64,000 bases of DNA from Flavobacterium sp. CFS9 (GCF_041154745.1 NZ_AP031573.1:3224001-3288000), one strand, 5' to 3'; shown: positions 11,141-19,758, counted from the stretch's first letter. Translations and numbers: made by a program. The notes: generated from the letters alone by a model not told the origin.

Positions 11141-12540
11141 GCGTCTATTTCTTTTTCAATTAGGTCTATTGCTTGGTTTTCTTTTGTTGTTGCTAAGTAG
11201 AGATTAGTGTATGCAGTTTTTATTTCCGTATCAATTTTTAGCATTTGGTCACTTTCTAAAACTGGAACAGGAATTTCCTTCAAAAGATTAGGAATTGGTC
11301 TACAAAGTTTTGTTCCAGATTGGGTTGAACGAATTAGTCTAAAACCATAATCTGAAGCAAGCCAGCAGTATAGATAACCAGATGGTACTGACTCGTTTGT
11401 TTTTAATCTAATGAATTCCCCAGAAACTAATTGCTTCTCCAATTCTTCGTTAGCAAATATTGTTCGGCAAAAAGTTTCTCCTTCTCCTAATGTGCCTACA
11501 CCTGCAATTAAAACCTCACCATATTCTACTAATTTTACATTACCTACAGCCCTTTTAGAAAGGTTTTTACCAACCTTTATAGAATTAAAAATATCCGATT
11601 GGTTTAATAATTTAATACCATTATCGCTGTTTACTTCTAGTCTTTTGAATGAACCGGTAGAAAAATATCCGTTATCTAACAAGCAGTCTTTGAGATTTAG
11701 ATACGATTTTGATGTAATAATATTAGTGATCCTTTTTATTCTTCTAGAATAATTAAAAGCATTGATTGTGTTAGCATTTATTTCTTTAATGGAAATACTA
11801 TATGTTGAAACTTCCCTATTAGCAACATGATTGCCAAAATATTCGTAGTCATCATTTGTAAGTTCTTCTAAATTCAATAAATCATATAAATACTTATTAG
11901 CACCTTTTAATAATTTATTTGCTTCCACACGCAAATCAGCGGCTTCCATAATTAATCCATGAATTTTTTGTTGTTCTGTTTCTGGAAAGAGAGGAATGGG
12001 TATATCTTTCACGAAATCGGGTTCTATATGTTGAATTACCGCACCGAAAGTACCTTTCGTTAATAAATTATATCCATACTTGCTGGACAAGTAAGCATAT
12101 AAATAACCTGAGTATACATTTTTTTTTGGCTTGATTCTTATAATATGTTCACTTGCAGCCTTACCTTTGTGAAATTCATTTGAGTAAATAGTGTTACCTA
12201 TAGTACCAGACCTTGAGATAAGTATCCATCCAGTATCTAAAAGATAGTTTTCTAAGTTTCTAGTAAGTTTCTTTGATATTAATTTCAAGCTGAATAAATT
12301 ATTTTTCAACATATCTGAGATACCCATGAAAGGTATTCCATTTATGACATTATTTACATAATATCTCTTATCACGACCACCATAAAATATGTCTTCAGCA
12401 AAATAGGAAATATTAGTTAGTTCATATTTTGATTTTTGTAATTTACTTAAGACAATATTACCAGAGCTTAAATATGGTTTAGCGTCCAATCTATAAGCGT
12501 TGCTACCAAATATTGATTTTTTGATATTTAAGACTTTCAT
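11131..12540 (-). CDS. Type I-like specificity subunit (HsdS), MAD5-like
   Basis: 469 residues with the duplicated layout of HsdS proteins: target-recognition domain 1 (residues ~1-175), central helical spacer starting at PLFPETEQQKIHGLIMEAAD, target-recognition domain 2 (~250-415), and a second helical spacer ending at the C-terminus (DQMLKIDTEIKTAYTNLY). These proteins choose the DNA sequence methylated by the partner methylase. The gene starts 5 nt after the methylase stop and overlaps the kinase gene by 10 nt, so it belongs to the same operon. No HsdR-type motor-nuclease is encoded in the window. The HsdS class is clear; MAD5 is inference from context. Confidence 0.85.
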   Translation of the reverse strand: MKVLNIKKSIFGSNAYRLDAKPYLSSGNIVLSKLQKSKYELTNISYFAEDIFYGGRDKRYYVNNVINGIPFMGISDMLKNNLFSLKLISKKLTRNLENYLLDTGWILISRSGTIGNTIYSNEFHKGKAASEHIIRIKPKKNVYSGYLYAYLSSKYGYNLLTKGTFGAVIQHIEPDFVKDIPIPLFPETEQQKIHGLIMEAADLRVEANKLLKGANKYLYDLLNLEELTNDDYEYFGNHVANREVSTYSISIKEINANTINAFNYSRRIKRITNIITSKSYLNLKDCLLDNGYFSTGSFKRLEVNSDNGIKLLNQSDIFNSIKVGKNLSKRAVGNVKLVEYGEVLIAGVGTLGEGETFCRTIFANEELEKQLVSGEFIRLKTNESVPSGYLYCWLASDYGFRLIRSTQSGTKLCRPIPNLLKEIPVPVLESDQMLKIDTEIKTAYTNLYLATTKENQAIDLIEKEIDAWQ

Positions 12541-12545
12541 ATTGG

Positions 12546-14549
12546 CTAAAGAATATTTGAAAATTTGATAAACTCTTCTACAATTTTCGGCAAATCGTCG
12601 TCGAGCATTTTTTGTTTTTCGCGACGTATTCTTAGTTCAAGCCCGTTATCTTTGTTGGTTACCACATATTTGTTATCAACCGTAAATAAGATTTCTGCAC
12701 CGTCTTCATCACGAACATAAATAGGGTTTCCTCTACGGTCTTTGCCCAGTTTCTCGGCAATTGCCATAAATACTTCATAATCTTCAACGGTTTCGCGAGC
12801 AATGCTTTTCTCGTTATCAGTTTTCTTTTGTAAAAACAATAAGGATGCTTGTACTCCTACTTGGGGTAAAAAGGCTTCTATAGCTAAATCTACAGATGCA
12901 AGGATTTTAAAGTTTTCTAAAATCCATTCTCTTACTGGTAAAGTATTTGGATTTCCTAAAATACCATCGGGTAATACGATTGCCATTTTACCTCCCTGTT
13001 TTAATAAGTTGTAACAAGCCTCAATAAATAATACTTCAGGAGCATCTGAGTATTTAGAAAGGAAATACTTGTCAGCAATTTCTTTTTCGACTTTTACTTT
13101 TGCTCCAAATGGAGGATTGGTAAAAATCATATCAAACTTACCTCGTGCATCATCGGTGTAATTATTATCGATATCTGCCATGCGCTCTAAGCTTAGTTTT
13201 ATGGAAACCTTGATTTTGTTTAATTCGGTAGGATCTTCCCAATCCGGGTAATCTAATGAGTTTACGTGAAATATGTTGGCATGTCCATCACCGGCCATTA
13301 CCATATTCATACGAGCTGCCTTTTTTAAGTCCGGATCAAAATCGAAACCGTAAATATTAGTCTCCGCATATTGACGCACACGTTCGTTTACTTCGTAGGT
13401 ATTAAACTTTTCAACTAATATTACATCGTCTAAATCAGGGTATAGTTCTTTAGCAATTTGTTTACGCACGTGTTCCAGTACCATTACTAAAAATCCTCCC
13501 GAACCACAGGCTGGATCTAAAACACGACTATTTTCATTTGGATTCAACATTTCCACCATAGCCCGAACAATATTACGTGGTGTAAAGAATTGCCCAGCTT
13601 CTTGTTTTAAAGTGTTGCTTACAATGGTTTCATAAGCCAATCCTTTTACATCGACAGTTGCATCCAGGAAGGAGTATTTTGCCAATTCGCTGGCAATAAA
13701 AGCAAGACCTTTATCGGTAAGTGCAATGGCTTCATTTCCATCAAAAACATCTGAAAATGTTCCGTCTTGTTTTAGTTCTTCGAAAATATCTTTGATGCGT
13801 TTGGCAACAGCTCTTCGTCCTTCATCTGTATTTTTTTCTTTAATACCTACCCAGAACTTTTTACGATAGGATTCTCCTGTTTCTATACATTTGAATCTAC
13901 GTTTTTCATCGTATAGTTTGCAGAAAATTAAATATAAGAGCTGCCAAAAGGCATCTTTTTTTCTTCCTTCGTTACCATAAATGTAGTCGTGAGAACGTTT
14001 GAAAACTTTAATTAGGGAGTCATTGGCAGGTTTTCTACTGTGTGAACGGTCGGCACGATCTATGTCTTCAATAGTTTCACCATTCCCAGGGAAATCTGAA
14101 ATATCTGTGAATTTGAAATCAAAATTATAATCATCGTCTTCTTTTTGTAGGTATTTTAAATCGTTGCCATTAGTCCAAAGACCAAAATCACAATTATCTA
14201 AAGCGGCAAGCGCATTTTCAAGAGTGATAGTAACTCCTTTCTTTTTATCGTTTTCTTTTATTTTTTCGTCTTGAATAGCTGCTATTCTAAGAATGTTTTC
14301 TTGATTTTGCTCAGCATTATCTTTGTAAACAACCACTTCGACTTTCTGTTTTTTAGATTTACCAGTATCTGGATCGACAAATACAATGTTTACATCACGA
14401 GCAATATTTTTTAAATCAAAACCATATTCTTCACTTAACATAAGAATAATGGATTGTATGTTTTTTTCTTGAGAAGTCGCTTTCTTAGGTTTGTCGGTCA
14501 ACACACAAACTAATTGGTTGTCTTCTATGATTATATCTTCTGTTGTCAT
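12546..14549 (-). CDS. N6-adenine DNA methyltransferase (HsdM type), MAD2-like
   Basis: 667 residues. The SAM-binding motif I (RVLDPACGSGGF, ~residue 345) and catalytic motif IV (NPPF, in FDMIFTNPPFGAK, ~residue 480) define a gamma-class N6-adenine methylase. The HsdM N-terminal helical domain lies between ~190 and 330. The first ~150 residues resemble the HSDR_N-like domain often placed in front of such methylases, but I do not see an intact nuclease ExK motif there. It lies 11 nt after the nucleotidyltransferase gene and 5 nt before the HsdS-like gene. Likely role: host DNA marking for self recognition by the downstream kinase/ATPase proteins. Confidence 0.9.
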   Translation of the reverse strand: MTTEDIIIEDNQLVCVLTDKPKKATSQEKNIQSIILMLSEEYGFDLKNIARDVNIVFVDPDTGKSKKQKVEVVVYKDNAEQNQENILRIAAIQDEKIKENDKKKGVTITLENALAALDNCDFGLWTNGNDLKYLQKEDDDYNFDFKFTDISDFPGNGETIEDIDRADRSHSRKPANDSLIKVFKRSHDYIYGNEGRKKDAFWQLLYLIFCKLYDEKRRFKCIETGESYRKKFWVGIKEKNTDEGRRAVAKRIKDIFEELKQDGTFSDVFDGNEAIALTDKGLAFIASELAKYSFLDATVDVKGLAYETIVSNTLKQEAGQFFTPRNIVRAMVEMLNPNENSRVLDPACGSGGFLVMVLEHVRKQIAKELYPDLDDVILVEKFNTYEVNERVRQYAETNIYGFDFDPDLKKAARMNMVMAGDGHANIFHVNSLDYPDWEDPTELNKIKVSIKLSLERMADIDNNYTDDARGKFDMIFTNPPFGAKVKVEKEIADKYFLSKYSDAPEVLFIEACYNLLKQGGKMAIVLPDGILGNPNTLPVREWILENFKILASVDLAIEAFLPQVGVQASLLFLQKKTDNEKSIARETVEDYEVFMAIAEKLGKDRRGNPIYVRDEDGAEILFTVDNKYVVTNKDNGLELRIRREKQKMLDDDLPKIVEEFIKFSNIL

Positions 14550-14560
14550 TCTCTATTTTA

Positions 14561-15409
14561 TTATTTGCTCAGTTGTTCTACAATTATTTTGATGCTTTCT
14601 AGAACATCATCGAATTGTATTGTTTTATGTGTTTCTATGATTTGATTGATAAGAATACTTGCTTCTTGTCTTTCAATATCTTTGTTTAAAACGGCTAATA
14701 GATATTCTCTTAGCTTAGGATTATCACTTACTAAATTGCGTAAATCTATACCTATCAAAGAAGCTGATGCTTTTAGTTCGGTATAATTATCTATTCCATA
14801 TACTTCGTCATAATGTTCTGTGGCTGCTCTTTCATCATTAATGTTGAGATAATTTTGCATGATGAAAGCGATATCATCCGCATCTTTGTTTCCTTTGTGG
14901 TGGCGATCTTTCCAAGCCACAATTTTTAAAAGAAAAATGCTGATTAAGTTTACTATTTCAAATTGAATTTCTTCATCTAGAATTATTGATTGGGTCTGTT
15001 TTTCAGCTTCTTCAAAACCTAGAACGTTCATTGCAAAAGTTTGATCTGGTGGCCAGTATATTTTATCCTGTTCGTCCATTATACTGCCAAACGGAACGAT
15101 GTCCAATTGAAAATCTTGTAAGTATAAAAACCGTTGCTGTTGTTGCTTATCTTTTGAAAAATTATCCAACTCAACAAGGTCTTTTGCAATTTCTTCAAAT
15201 TGTTCCCATTTATCGATACAGATTGCAATATCGATATCTTGGGTTCTACGGCCTGATTTTTGACCGTTTATTTCTAAAATGATATCCCTTGCAGTTGCAC
15301 CAATCACAAAGAATTTTATTTGTTTTTCTTCGAAAAAGGGAATTAAATCGGCTAATAAAGGTTTTAAAAGCGGATGCTCGATTTTAGCACTATCTATTTT
15401 ATAACTCAT
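14561..15409 (-). CDS. AbiEii-like nucleotidyltransferase (type IV TA toxin-like)
   Basis: 282 residues with a nucleotidyltransferase signature near the N-terminus: IGATARD followed by RRTQDIDIAI, where the spaced Asp residues would bind metal. The rest is helical, as in AbiEii/AbiGii toxin-like transferases. Its start overlaps the upstream HTH gene by 11 nt, the usual arrangement of AbiEi-AbiEii pairs, and its stop is 11 nt before the methylase. Family knowledge: AbiEii proteins are nucleotidyltransferases that arrest growth unless antagonised by AbiEi. In this operon it may act as an addiction module or as an effector. Family confidence is moderate to good; the role is inference. Confidence 0.75.
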   Translation of the reverse strand: MSYKIDSAKIEHPLLKPLLADLIPFFEEKQIKFFVIGATARDIILEINGQKSGRRTQDIDIAICIDKWEQFEEIAKDLVELDNFSKDKQQQQRFLYLQDFQLDIVPFGSIMDEQDKIYWPPDQTFAMNVLGFEEAEKQTQSIILDEEIQFEIVNLISIFLLKIVAWKDRHHKGNKDADDIAFIMQNYLNINDERAATEHYDEVYGIDNYTELKASASLIGIDLRNLVSDNPKLREYLLAVLNKDIERQEASILINQIIETHKTIQFDDVLESIKIIVEQLSK

Positions 15410-16394
15410 TTTCTAAAATCATTTTAGCTGTTTCTATATTTCTATTGTTTCCACTACCTATTAAATCTGCATAAACCACTAATGATGGGGCTATATTTAG
15501 ATTTTCGTTGTTTAAACTATCTGTCCAACAAGTATTGTAAATTTTAATATTTCCATTATTATCAGGTACCAACATTAGTTCTTTGCCAATAATACTCAAT
15601 TCATCGTCTGAGTAGATGATATAATCCAAAGGTTTAAGAAAACTAGTCATTATTTCTGCAGCAGGTTCTCCTCCGAAAAATAAAAATTTGGTTTTATTAT
15701 TACTTACTATTTTACGTAAATAATCAAGATTAATTGCTTTGTAAGTTTTTCTAAATAAACGTGGCTTCAATACTTCATTGTAAGCTAGAACCCATCTTTC
15801 AATTAATTCTTCCCGATTTTTAATGATCCTTTTATCATTCGTTTTTAGGATAAAATTGCTTTCTTCTAGTTCCTTCATTATCTGACTTACAGAACCTAAA
15901 GCAATACCTGCTTTCTCTGCCAATGCTCTATAAGAAAACTCTAAAGCATGCTCTTGAGAGATTAATAAAAGAATTAGTTTAAGGCCTGCTTCTTGAAATG
16001 CTCTAGCTTGATTAATGTTTTGTGGCTTTTTTTGTTTTCTTCCTTCAATTATAATTTTTAAATGATTGGTATTGATATAGCAGTTACCTGCTACATCAAG
16101 AAAATTGATATCATTCGCAATTAAAGATTCTGCGACATCCTTTGCAATGTACTCACCAACAAATAGCAGATTTCTATCTTTATTGATGAAATTTTTGAAT
16201 TGATTTACTTGATTAAAAATAATCCCTGAATTAGAGTTTCTTGCATCTTTTTTTGCATGACAGTAAAAAGTTGTACCGTTAATTTGTATTACGGCATCAT
16301 ATGGTTCTCTGTTGCTATCTACTGAAATTTCTGTTTTTAATAATTCCTGCAGATTTGAAAAAGCCTCATAAATAAAGTCATTCCCTTTGTACAT
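15399..16394 (-). CDS. AbiEi-like antitoxin / wHTH regulator, MAD1-like by position
   Basis: 331 residues. Residues ~1-120 have a degenerate restriction-endonuclease-like pattern (YDAVIQINGTTFYCHAKK; FLDVAGNCYI). Residues ~140-190 form a winged helix-turn-helix (YRALAEKAGIALGSVSQIMK). The C-terminal half is the AbiEi-type domain (FLFFGGEPAAEIMTSFLKP). It is the first gene of the seven-gene operon and overlaps the nucleotidyltransferase gene by 11 nt. A symmetric operator lies just upstream of its start and covers the promoter, which fits autorepression as known for AbiEi. MADS operons also begin with an HTH gene (MAD1), so it may fill that role. The regulator call is firm. Confidence 0.8.
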   Translation of the reverse strand: MYKGNDFIYEAFSNLQELLKTEISVDSNREPYDAVIQINGTTFYCHAKKDARNSNSGIIFNQVNQFKNFINKDRNLLFVGEYIAKDVAESLIANDINFLDVAGNCYINTNHLKIIIEGRKQKKPQNINQARAFQEAGLKLILLLISQEHALEFSYRALAEKAGIALGSVSQIMKELEESNFILKTNDKRIIKNREELIERWVLAYNEVLKPRLFRKTYKAINLDYLRKIVSNNKTKFLFFGGEPAAEIMTSFLKPLDYIIYSDDELSIIGKELMLVPDNNGNIKIYNTCWTDSLNNENLNIAPSLVVYADLIGSGNNRNIETAKMILENEL

Positions 16395-16735
16395 GTGTTC
16401 ATTATTTTAAAGCGTTCATTGACAATGAACAATCAAATATAATGAACAAAAAATAAGTATACAACTAAAAATTGATTTTTTGTATAGGTAAATTAGTGAT
16501 GTTACAGATTAGGTGTTTTTATAAGGTGATTTAGGAACTAATTGATAAATAGTGTTATGTATTGGTTGTTGAATCAAAAGAGAGACTACCAGTAATTAGC
16601 CTCTTTGTTTTTTTAATAAACCTTAAAATGCTTTTGCATTATCTTAATGTTTCAAAGTAGGTCATGAAAATAAAATGCTGTTCTTTTGAAAAGTGGAAAA
16701 AGGTTAAGGATGCTTTTTTTAACCAGAATCATTTT
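16395..16735. other. Intergenic region between defence operon and mob genes
   Basis: Besides the operator/promoter at its left end, it contains a weak stem of AAAGAG/CTCTTT type followed by a T-run (about 16577-16615), possibly a terminator for something reading rightwards. I see no gene. The relaxase gene ends at 16736 and reads towards the defence operon. Confidence 0.4.
16397..16464 (-). promoter_or_regulatory. Defence-operon promoter with four-half-site operator
   Basis: A perfect palindrome GTTCATTG-A-CAATGAAC sits at 16414-16430. One more half-site flanks it on each side: GTTCATT at 16397-16403 and AATGAAC at 16441-16447. Each is exactly 17 nt from its inner partner and equidistant from the centre at 16422. 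On the minus strand a Bacteroidota -7 box TATATTTG (16441-16434) lies within the array and a TTG -33 box (16464-16462) lies 20 nt upstream of it. The operator would cover the -7 box and the start site, 3 nt from the ATG of the AbiEi-like gene. Autoregulation is inference. Confidence 0.7.
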
Positions 16736-17980
16736 CTATATCCTTTTAAAAAGTCTGTTTTTCTTTTTTTGTTTAAATTGTTTCGAAACATAATCATTTA
16801 CTTTTTCCCCGCGAAGTAGTATATCTGCCAAGTTTTCTTTTACATACTCTCGTGATTTGAGATCTTGAAATTTCTCTGAACTTATTGGAATAGAGTTTTG
16901 ATGCTTTCTTTCGAGAGCAAGAATGTTCATGGCACAGCTCTCCTGAATTCCTTTTGCACTGAATTCTTTTCCTATACTGCTTCCATTGACAACGGTCTGT
17001 GTTTTAAAGTCTATAAAAGTAATTCCATAAAGTTTCCCTTCACTGCTTTTTCTTAGTACAGTATGAATGGCTTCATCTTTGAGCCTTTGAGATAATCTCT
17101 CAACAGAGGTAATTCTTTCATCAAAAAAAGCCTGTGTCAAAGCATTTTTAACGTGGCTTTTGCCGTATTGCTTTTTTGTTTCGTTTACCCTGAATTTTTC
17201 CTCCAGAAATTTTAAGGTAGGTCTGCTGTAGAATTCGCTGGCTTTTATCGGCACGCCAATCGGTTTTGAATTCTGGTCAAGTATCTTGTAAAGCAGTCCA
17301 TTATTTTTAAAAACTCTCGATTCCTCGCTTCCTCTGTCAGCATGAACGTTATAGAGGTTTAAAACCGCATTGAGTTCAGGCAGGCTTGAATATTTATAAT
17401 CAAATAAAACCTTATCTAAAACTGAATTGATTGCCTTTTTGGACTCTGCTTTTCCGTATTGGATTCTGCCGACATCTATCGGATTAAACGAAAAGTGCTC
17501 TTTCTGTTTTCTTCCCTCGGCTTTTACAAGCCCGAACATTTCTTCAATTTCTTTTCGGGCAGGTTCTGATTTTCTGACTCCCAGTAAATGCAGATCGATT
17601 CTTTTTCCGTCTCTCTGGATGTTGTTTGTCACGATATGGCAGTGCGGATGCCCCGCATCGAAATGCTGGTATACCAGATAAGGCTGTCTGCCAAATCCCA
17701 GTTTTTCCATATAAGTGTCTGCAATTTCAGCCAGTTTTTCTTTCGAATGATTTTCAGAAGGATCAAAGTTTAGCGAGATATGCACCGTATTCCGCTTCGC
17801 ATTGGTATTGAGTTCTGCCAGTTTTAGAAAGCGGTTTAATTTTGAAGTGAAACTCAGTTTTTCCAGTTCAAGCGGATAATTCACAGCACTTATGCATTCC
17901 GCTTTTCCAATCTCAACTTTATTTTCGTTGTAATTCAGAATACCTCTTATGGACGAGCTTGTTTTTATCACTGCAACCAT
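16736..17980 (-). CDS. Relaxase / mobilization nuclease (MobA-like)
   Basis: 414 residues. The N-terminal ~200 residues hold the relaxase signature: VHISLNF strand and the three-histidine metal site HFDAGHPHCHIVTNN (~residues 105-119), with N-terminal tyrosines as candidates for the nicking residue. The rest is basic and helical, ending in QKKKNRLF. Family knowledge: such proteins nick oriT and pilot the strand during conjugal mobilization of Bacteroidota elements. Its start overlaps MobC by 13 nt. An oriT-like inverted repeat lies upstream of mobC. No coupling protein or mating-pair genes are seen nearby, so transfer would need a helper. Confidence 0.9.
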   Translation of the reverse strand: MVAVIKTSSSIRGILNYNENKVEIGKAECISAVNYPLELEKLSFTSKLNRFLKLAELNTNAKRNTVHISLNFDPSENHSKEKLAEIADTYMEKLGFGRQPYLVYQHFDAGHPHCHIVTNNIQRDGKRIDLHLLGVRKSEPARKEIEEMFGLVKAEGRKQKEHFSFNPIDVGRIQYGKAESKKAINSVLDKVLFDYKYSSLPELNAVLNLYNVHADRGSEESRVFKNNGLLYKILDQNSKPIGVPIKASEFYSRPTLKFLEEKFRVNETKKQYGKSHVKNALTQAFFDERITSVERLSQRLKDEAIHTVLRKSSEGKLYGITFIDFKTQTVVNGSSIGKEFSAKGIQESCAMNILALERKHQNSIPISSEKFQDLKSREYVKENLADILLRGEKVNDYVSKQFKQKKKNRLFKRI

Positions 17981-18360
17981 TTTTCTGCTATTTTCTGGGT
18001 GTGGCCTGAGACCTCTTCCATTTTATCAAAAAGCCTTTTTCTCTGGATTTCGAACAGATAAAGATGCCCTTTGAAATCGGGAACTGTGCTGAGCGTGTTT
18101 ATCTTTCTGGCAATCTGATTGATATTATTGCCGATTGCCCGTAATTCGGAAGTAAGCAGAGCTGTCTCTTCCATCAGATCGTCTAAAGACTGGTTTCTGT
18201 AAGTGGCTACAATTGGTTTGTTGAATAAGTGGCTTCTGATGTGGTCACTTAATTTTCGGCAGGTGCTTGCTCTGAATCTTTTTTCCAGCTCGGCATACTC
18301 CAAAGGAGTGAATCGCAGTCCCACGATTCGTGTTCTGTTTGAATTTTCTCTTTTCATCAT
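17968..18360 (-). CDS. mobC: MobC-family relaxosome accessory protein
   Basis: 130 residues. The N-terminal part is ribbon-helix-helix-like (RIVGLRFTPLEYAELEKRF) and the middle carries the MobC hallmark (LRAIGNNINQIARKIN, ~residues 75-90). Family knowledge: MobC binds near oriT and opens DNA for the relaxase. The start at 18360 is supported by the RHH N-terminus and by the oriT-like repeat 70-110 nt upstream. It overlaps the relaxase gene start by 13 nt. A reading frame of 88 codons overlapping this start in another frame looks spurious. Confidence 0.85.
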   Translation of the reverse strand: MMKRENSNRTRIVGLRFTPLEYAELEKRFRASTCRKLSDHIRSHLFNKPIVATYRNQSLDDLMEETALLTSELRAIGNNINQIARKINTLSTVPDFKGHLYLFEIQRKRLFDKMEEVSGHTQKIAEKWLQ

Positions 18361-18420
18361 CTTTCATTTTCATTATTATCAAACTCTTTGCTTTTAAGTT
18401 TCTCCACCGCCGAGTTCCGA

Positions 18421-18480
18421 GGCAATGGGTGGCAAGATAGGCGGTTGTTAAACAACCGTTCATCTTGCCGATTGCAGGAA
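18421..18480. other. Candidate oriT: nested inverted repeats upstream of mobC
   Basis: Outer arms GGCAAGAT (18431-18438) and ATCTTGCC (18462-18469) enclose a perfect inner palindrome CGGTTGTT-A-AACAACCG (18442-18458). A further pair GCAAT (18422-18426)/ATTGC (18471-18475) flanks both. Such nested repeats next to MobC/relaxase genes are typical of oriT. The exact nick site cannot be told by eye. Confidence 0.6.
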
Positions 18481-18689
18481 CGTGGCAATCTTTAGAGATT
18501 TTTAAAAGCAAGCAACTAATTTAAAAAGAATATTTTAAAGTTTCATAGACATAATTTACTCATGATGGCTGTAGATGGTTAGGCTAAATAAATATCTAAA
18601 AAAAGAAAAAGGGAAAAAAGAAAGCAGTCTGAAATTGGACAAGCAGACAGTTGAAGTGCTATAAGTCCCGAAGAGCGACTTTTTTGAGG

Positions 18690-18750
18690 AACGAAAAAAA
18701 GACGTTATGCGCACTTCTCTGGCTGTGTCCAATACCTTGCTTTCCTTTTT
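18690..18750. repeat. Intra-element repeat, copy A
   Basis: The segment GAACGA...TTATGCGCACTT then TCTGG, TG, GTC and AATA matches 23409-23460 in the same orientation at roughly three of four positions. It contains the palindrome TGCGCA. Function unknown; it lies between oriT and the next gene. Confidence 0.5.
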
Positions 18751-18965
18751 TTCTTTTATATAGTTGTTAGTTAACAAAAGGTATAGCTTGAATATATTTT
18801 AAAGAAGTGACCGTCACGCTTAATTTTGATCTTTAGAAAACATTTTTAATTTTATGGGAAACCGTACAATTTTTTTATATTTTTTGTTTAGTATTGTGCC
18901 GTTAGGCTATTTTAATGCTCATATTATTATAAAAGAAGTAAGCAACAATTTTAAAAATTAGAGTA

Positions 18966-19643
18966 ATGATATATATAATTCCAACAAAAGGAGGTTTAGG
19001 AGTAGAAATTTGGGGAACATCTGAAGATTTAAATAATTTCTATGAAGTTATGAGCAAGTTTTGGAATGATGAAAACAAACTGAATAAAAAAGGATTTAAG
19101 AATAGAGATGAGTTAATTAGTGGCTTTTCTTATGAAATACGTAAAGCAAAAGATGGAGATAGATTAAAACGTGATAACAGCCATTTTTCATTTACTCAGC
19201 AAACTCATTATGGTGCTCAAATATCTTGGGTTCATTTTTTATTTTCACTGACTTCATTGAAATTTAACATGAGATATAGTGAGACTAATAAACTTGACAT
19301 TTCACAAATTCTTTTAATTGAATTTTGGCTTGAAAAAGCAATGAGTGACTATGACGAAATTGGAGCTAAAAACTTAATTGGTTTTATAGAGGATGGACTT
19401 TATGGAGGTAATGATTATATATATCAATGTATGAGAAGTGTTAACCTTGATTTCTTTCTTTTAGGCGGTGGAAAACGAGCTTTCAGAAAATTACCTGATT
19501 TGTTAAAAAGAGGTGTTTTTTACACGGAAGAATATAAAAATTATCTAACCTTTTTAGAAGCAGAGGCTAAGAAGCTTAACTGTGAAATATTTGAACTTGA
19601 AATAAATGATGATGATTTTGACTATGAAAATTTGAAATGGTAA
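18966..19643 (+). CDS. Hypothetical protein (DUF6904-like?)
   Basis: 225 residues, acidic C-terminus (INDDDFDYENLKW), no signal peptide. The opening IYIIPTKGGLGVEIWGTSED reminds me of a small family of uncharacterised proteins (DUF6904), but this is a weak recollection. No catalytic motif is visible. It stands alone on the plus strand between mob genes and the XRE regulator and ends ~60 nt before a strong terminator hairpin. Probably cargo of the mobilizable element. Confidence 0.55.
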   Translation: MIYIIPTKGGLGVEIWGTSEDLNNFYEVMSKFWNDENKLNKKGFKNRDELISGFSYEIRKAKDGDRLKRDNSHFSFTQQTHYGAQISWVHFLFSLTSLKFNMRYSETNKLDISQILLIEFWLEKAMSDYDEIGAKNLIGFIEDGLYGGNDYIYQCMRSVNLDFFLLGGGKRAFRKLPDLLKRGVFYTEEYKNYLTFLEAEAKKLNCEIFELEINDDDFDYENLKW

Positions 19644-19702
19644 AAAGAATATTTATAGGTGGTATAAACGATATGCTGAGTGAAGAGAATCGATAAAAAA
19701 CG

Positions 19703-19730
19703 AAAAAGAGACTTGAAGGTCTCTTTTTTT
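19703..19730. terminator. Bidirectional intrinsic terminator
   Basis: Stem AAAAAGAGAC / GTCTCTTTTT with a 6-nt loop and a T-run on both strands. It lies between the plus-strand 225-residue gene and the convergent XRE gene, so it can end both transcripts. Confidence 0.8.
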
Positions 19731-19758
19731 GTAAATTAACATATCTGATATAAAAAGC

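Larger units (their letters stand above)
18361..18965. other. Intergenic region with oriT-like repeat and dispersed repeat copy A
   Basis: It holds the oriT-like repeat and, at about 18671-18750, a ~60-nt stretch around TTATGCGCACTT (18705-18716) that is repeated at 23401-23470. A 73-codon frame across 18556-18777 has low-complexity Phe/Ser-rich content and is unlikely to be a gene. Confidence 0.45.

Noticed and set aside
11411..11752. 113-codon plus-strand frame opposite the HsdS-like gene
   Set aside because: Antisense shadow of a gene with clear family features.
18245..18511. 88-codon minus-strand frame overlapping MobC start
   Set aside because: Lies in another frame over mobC and the oriT-like repeat; MobC has clear family motifs.
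18556..18777. 73-codon minus-strand frame
   Set aside because: Phe/Ser-rich low-complexity content over a repeat copy; no sensible protein pattern.
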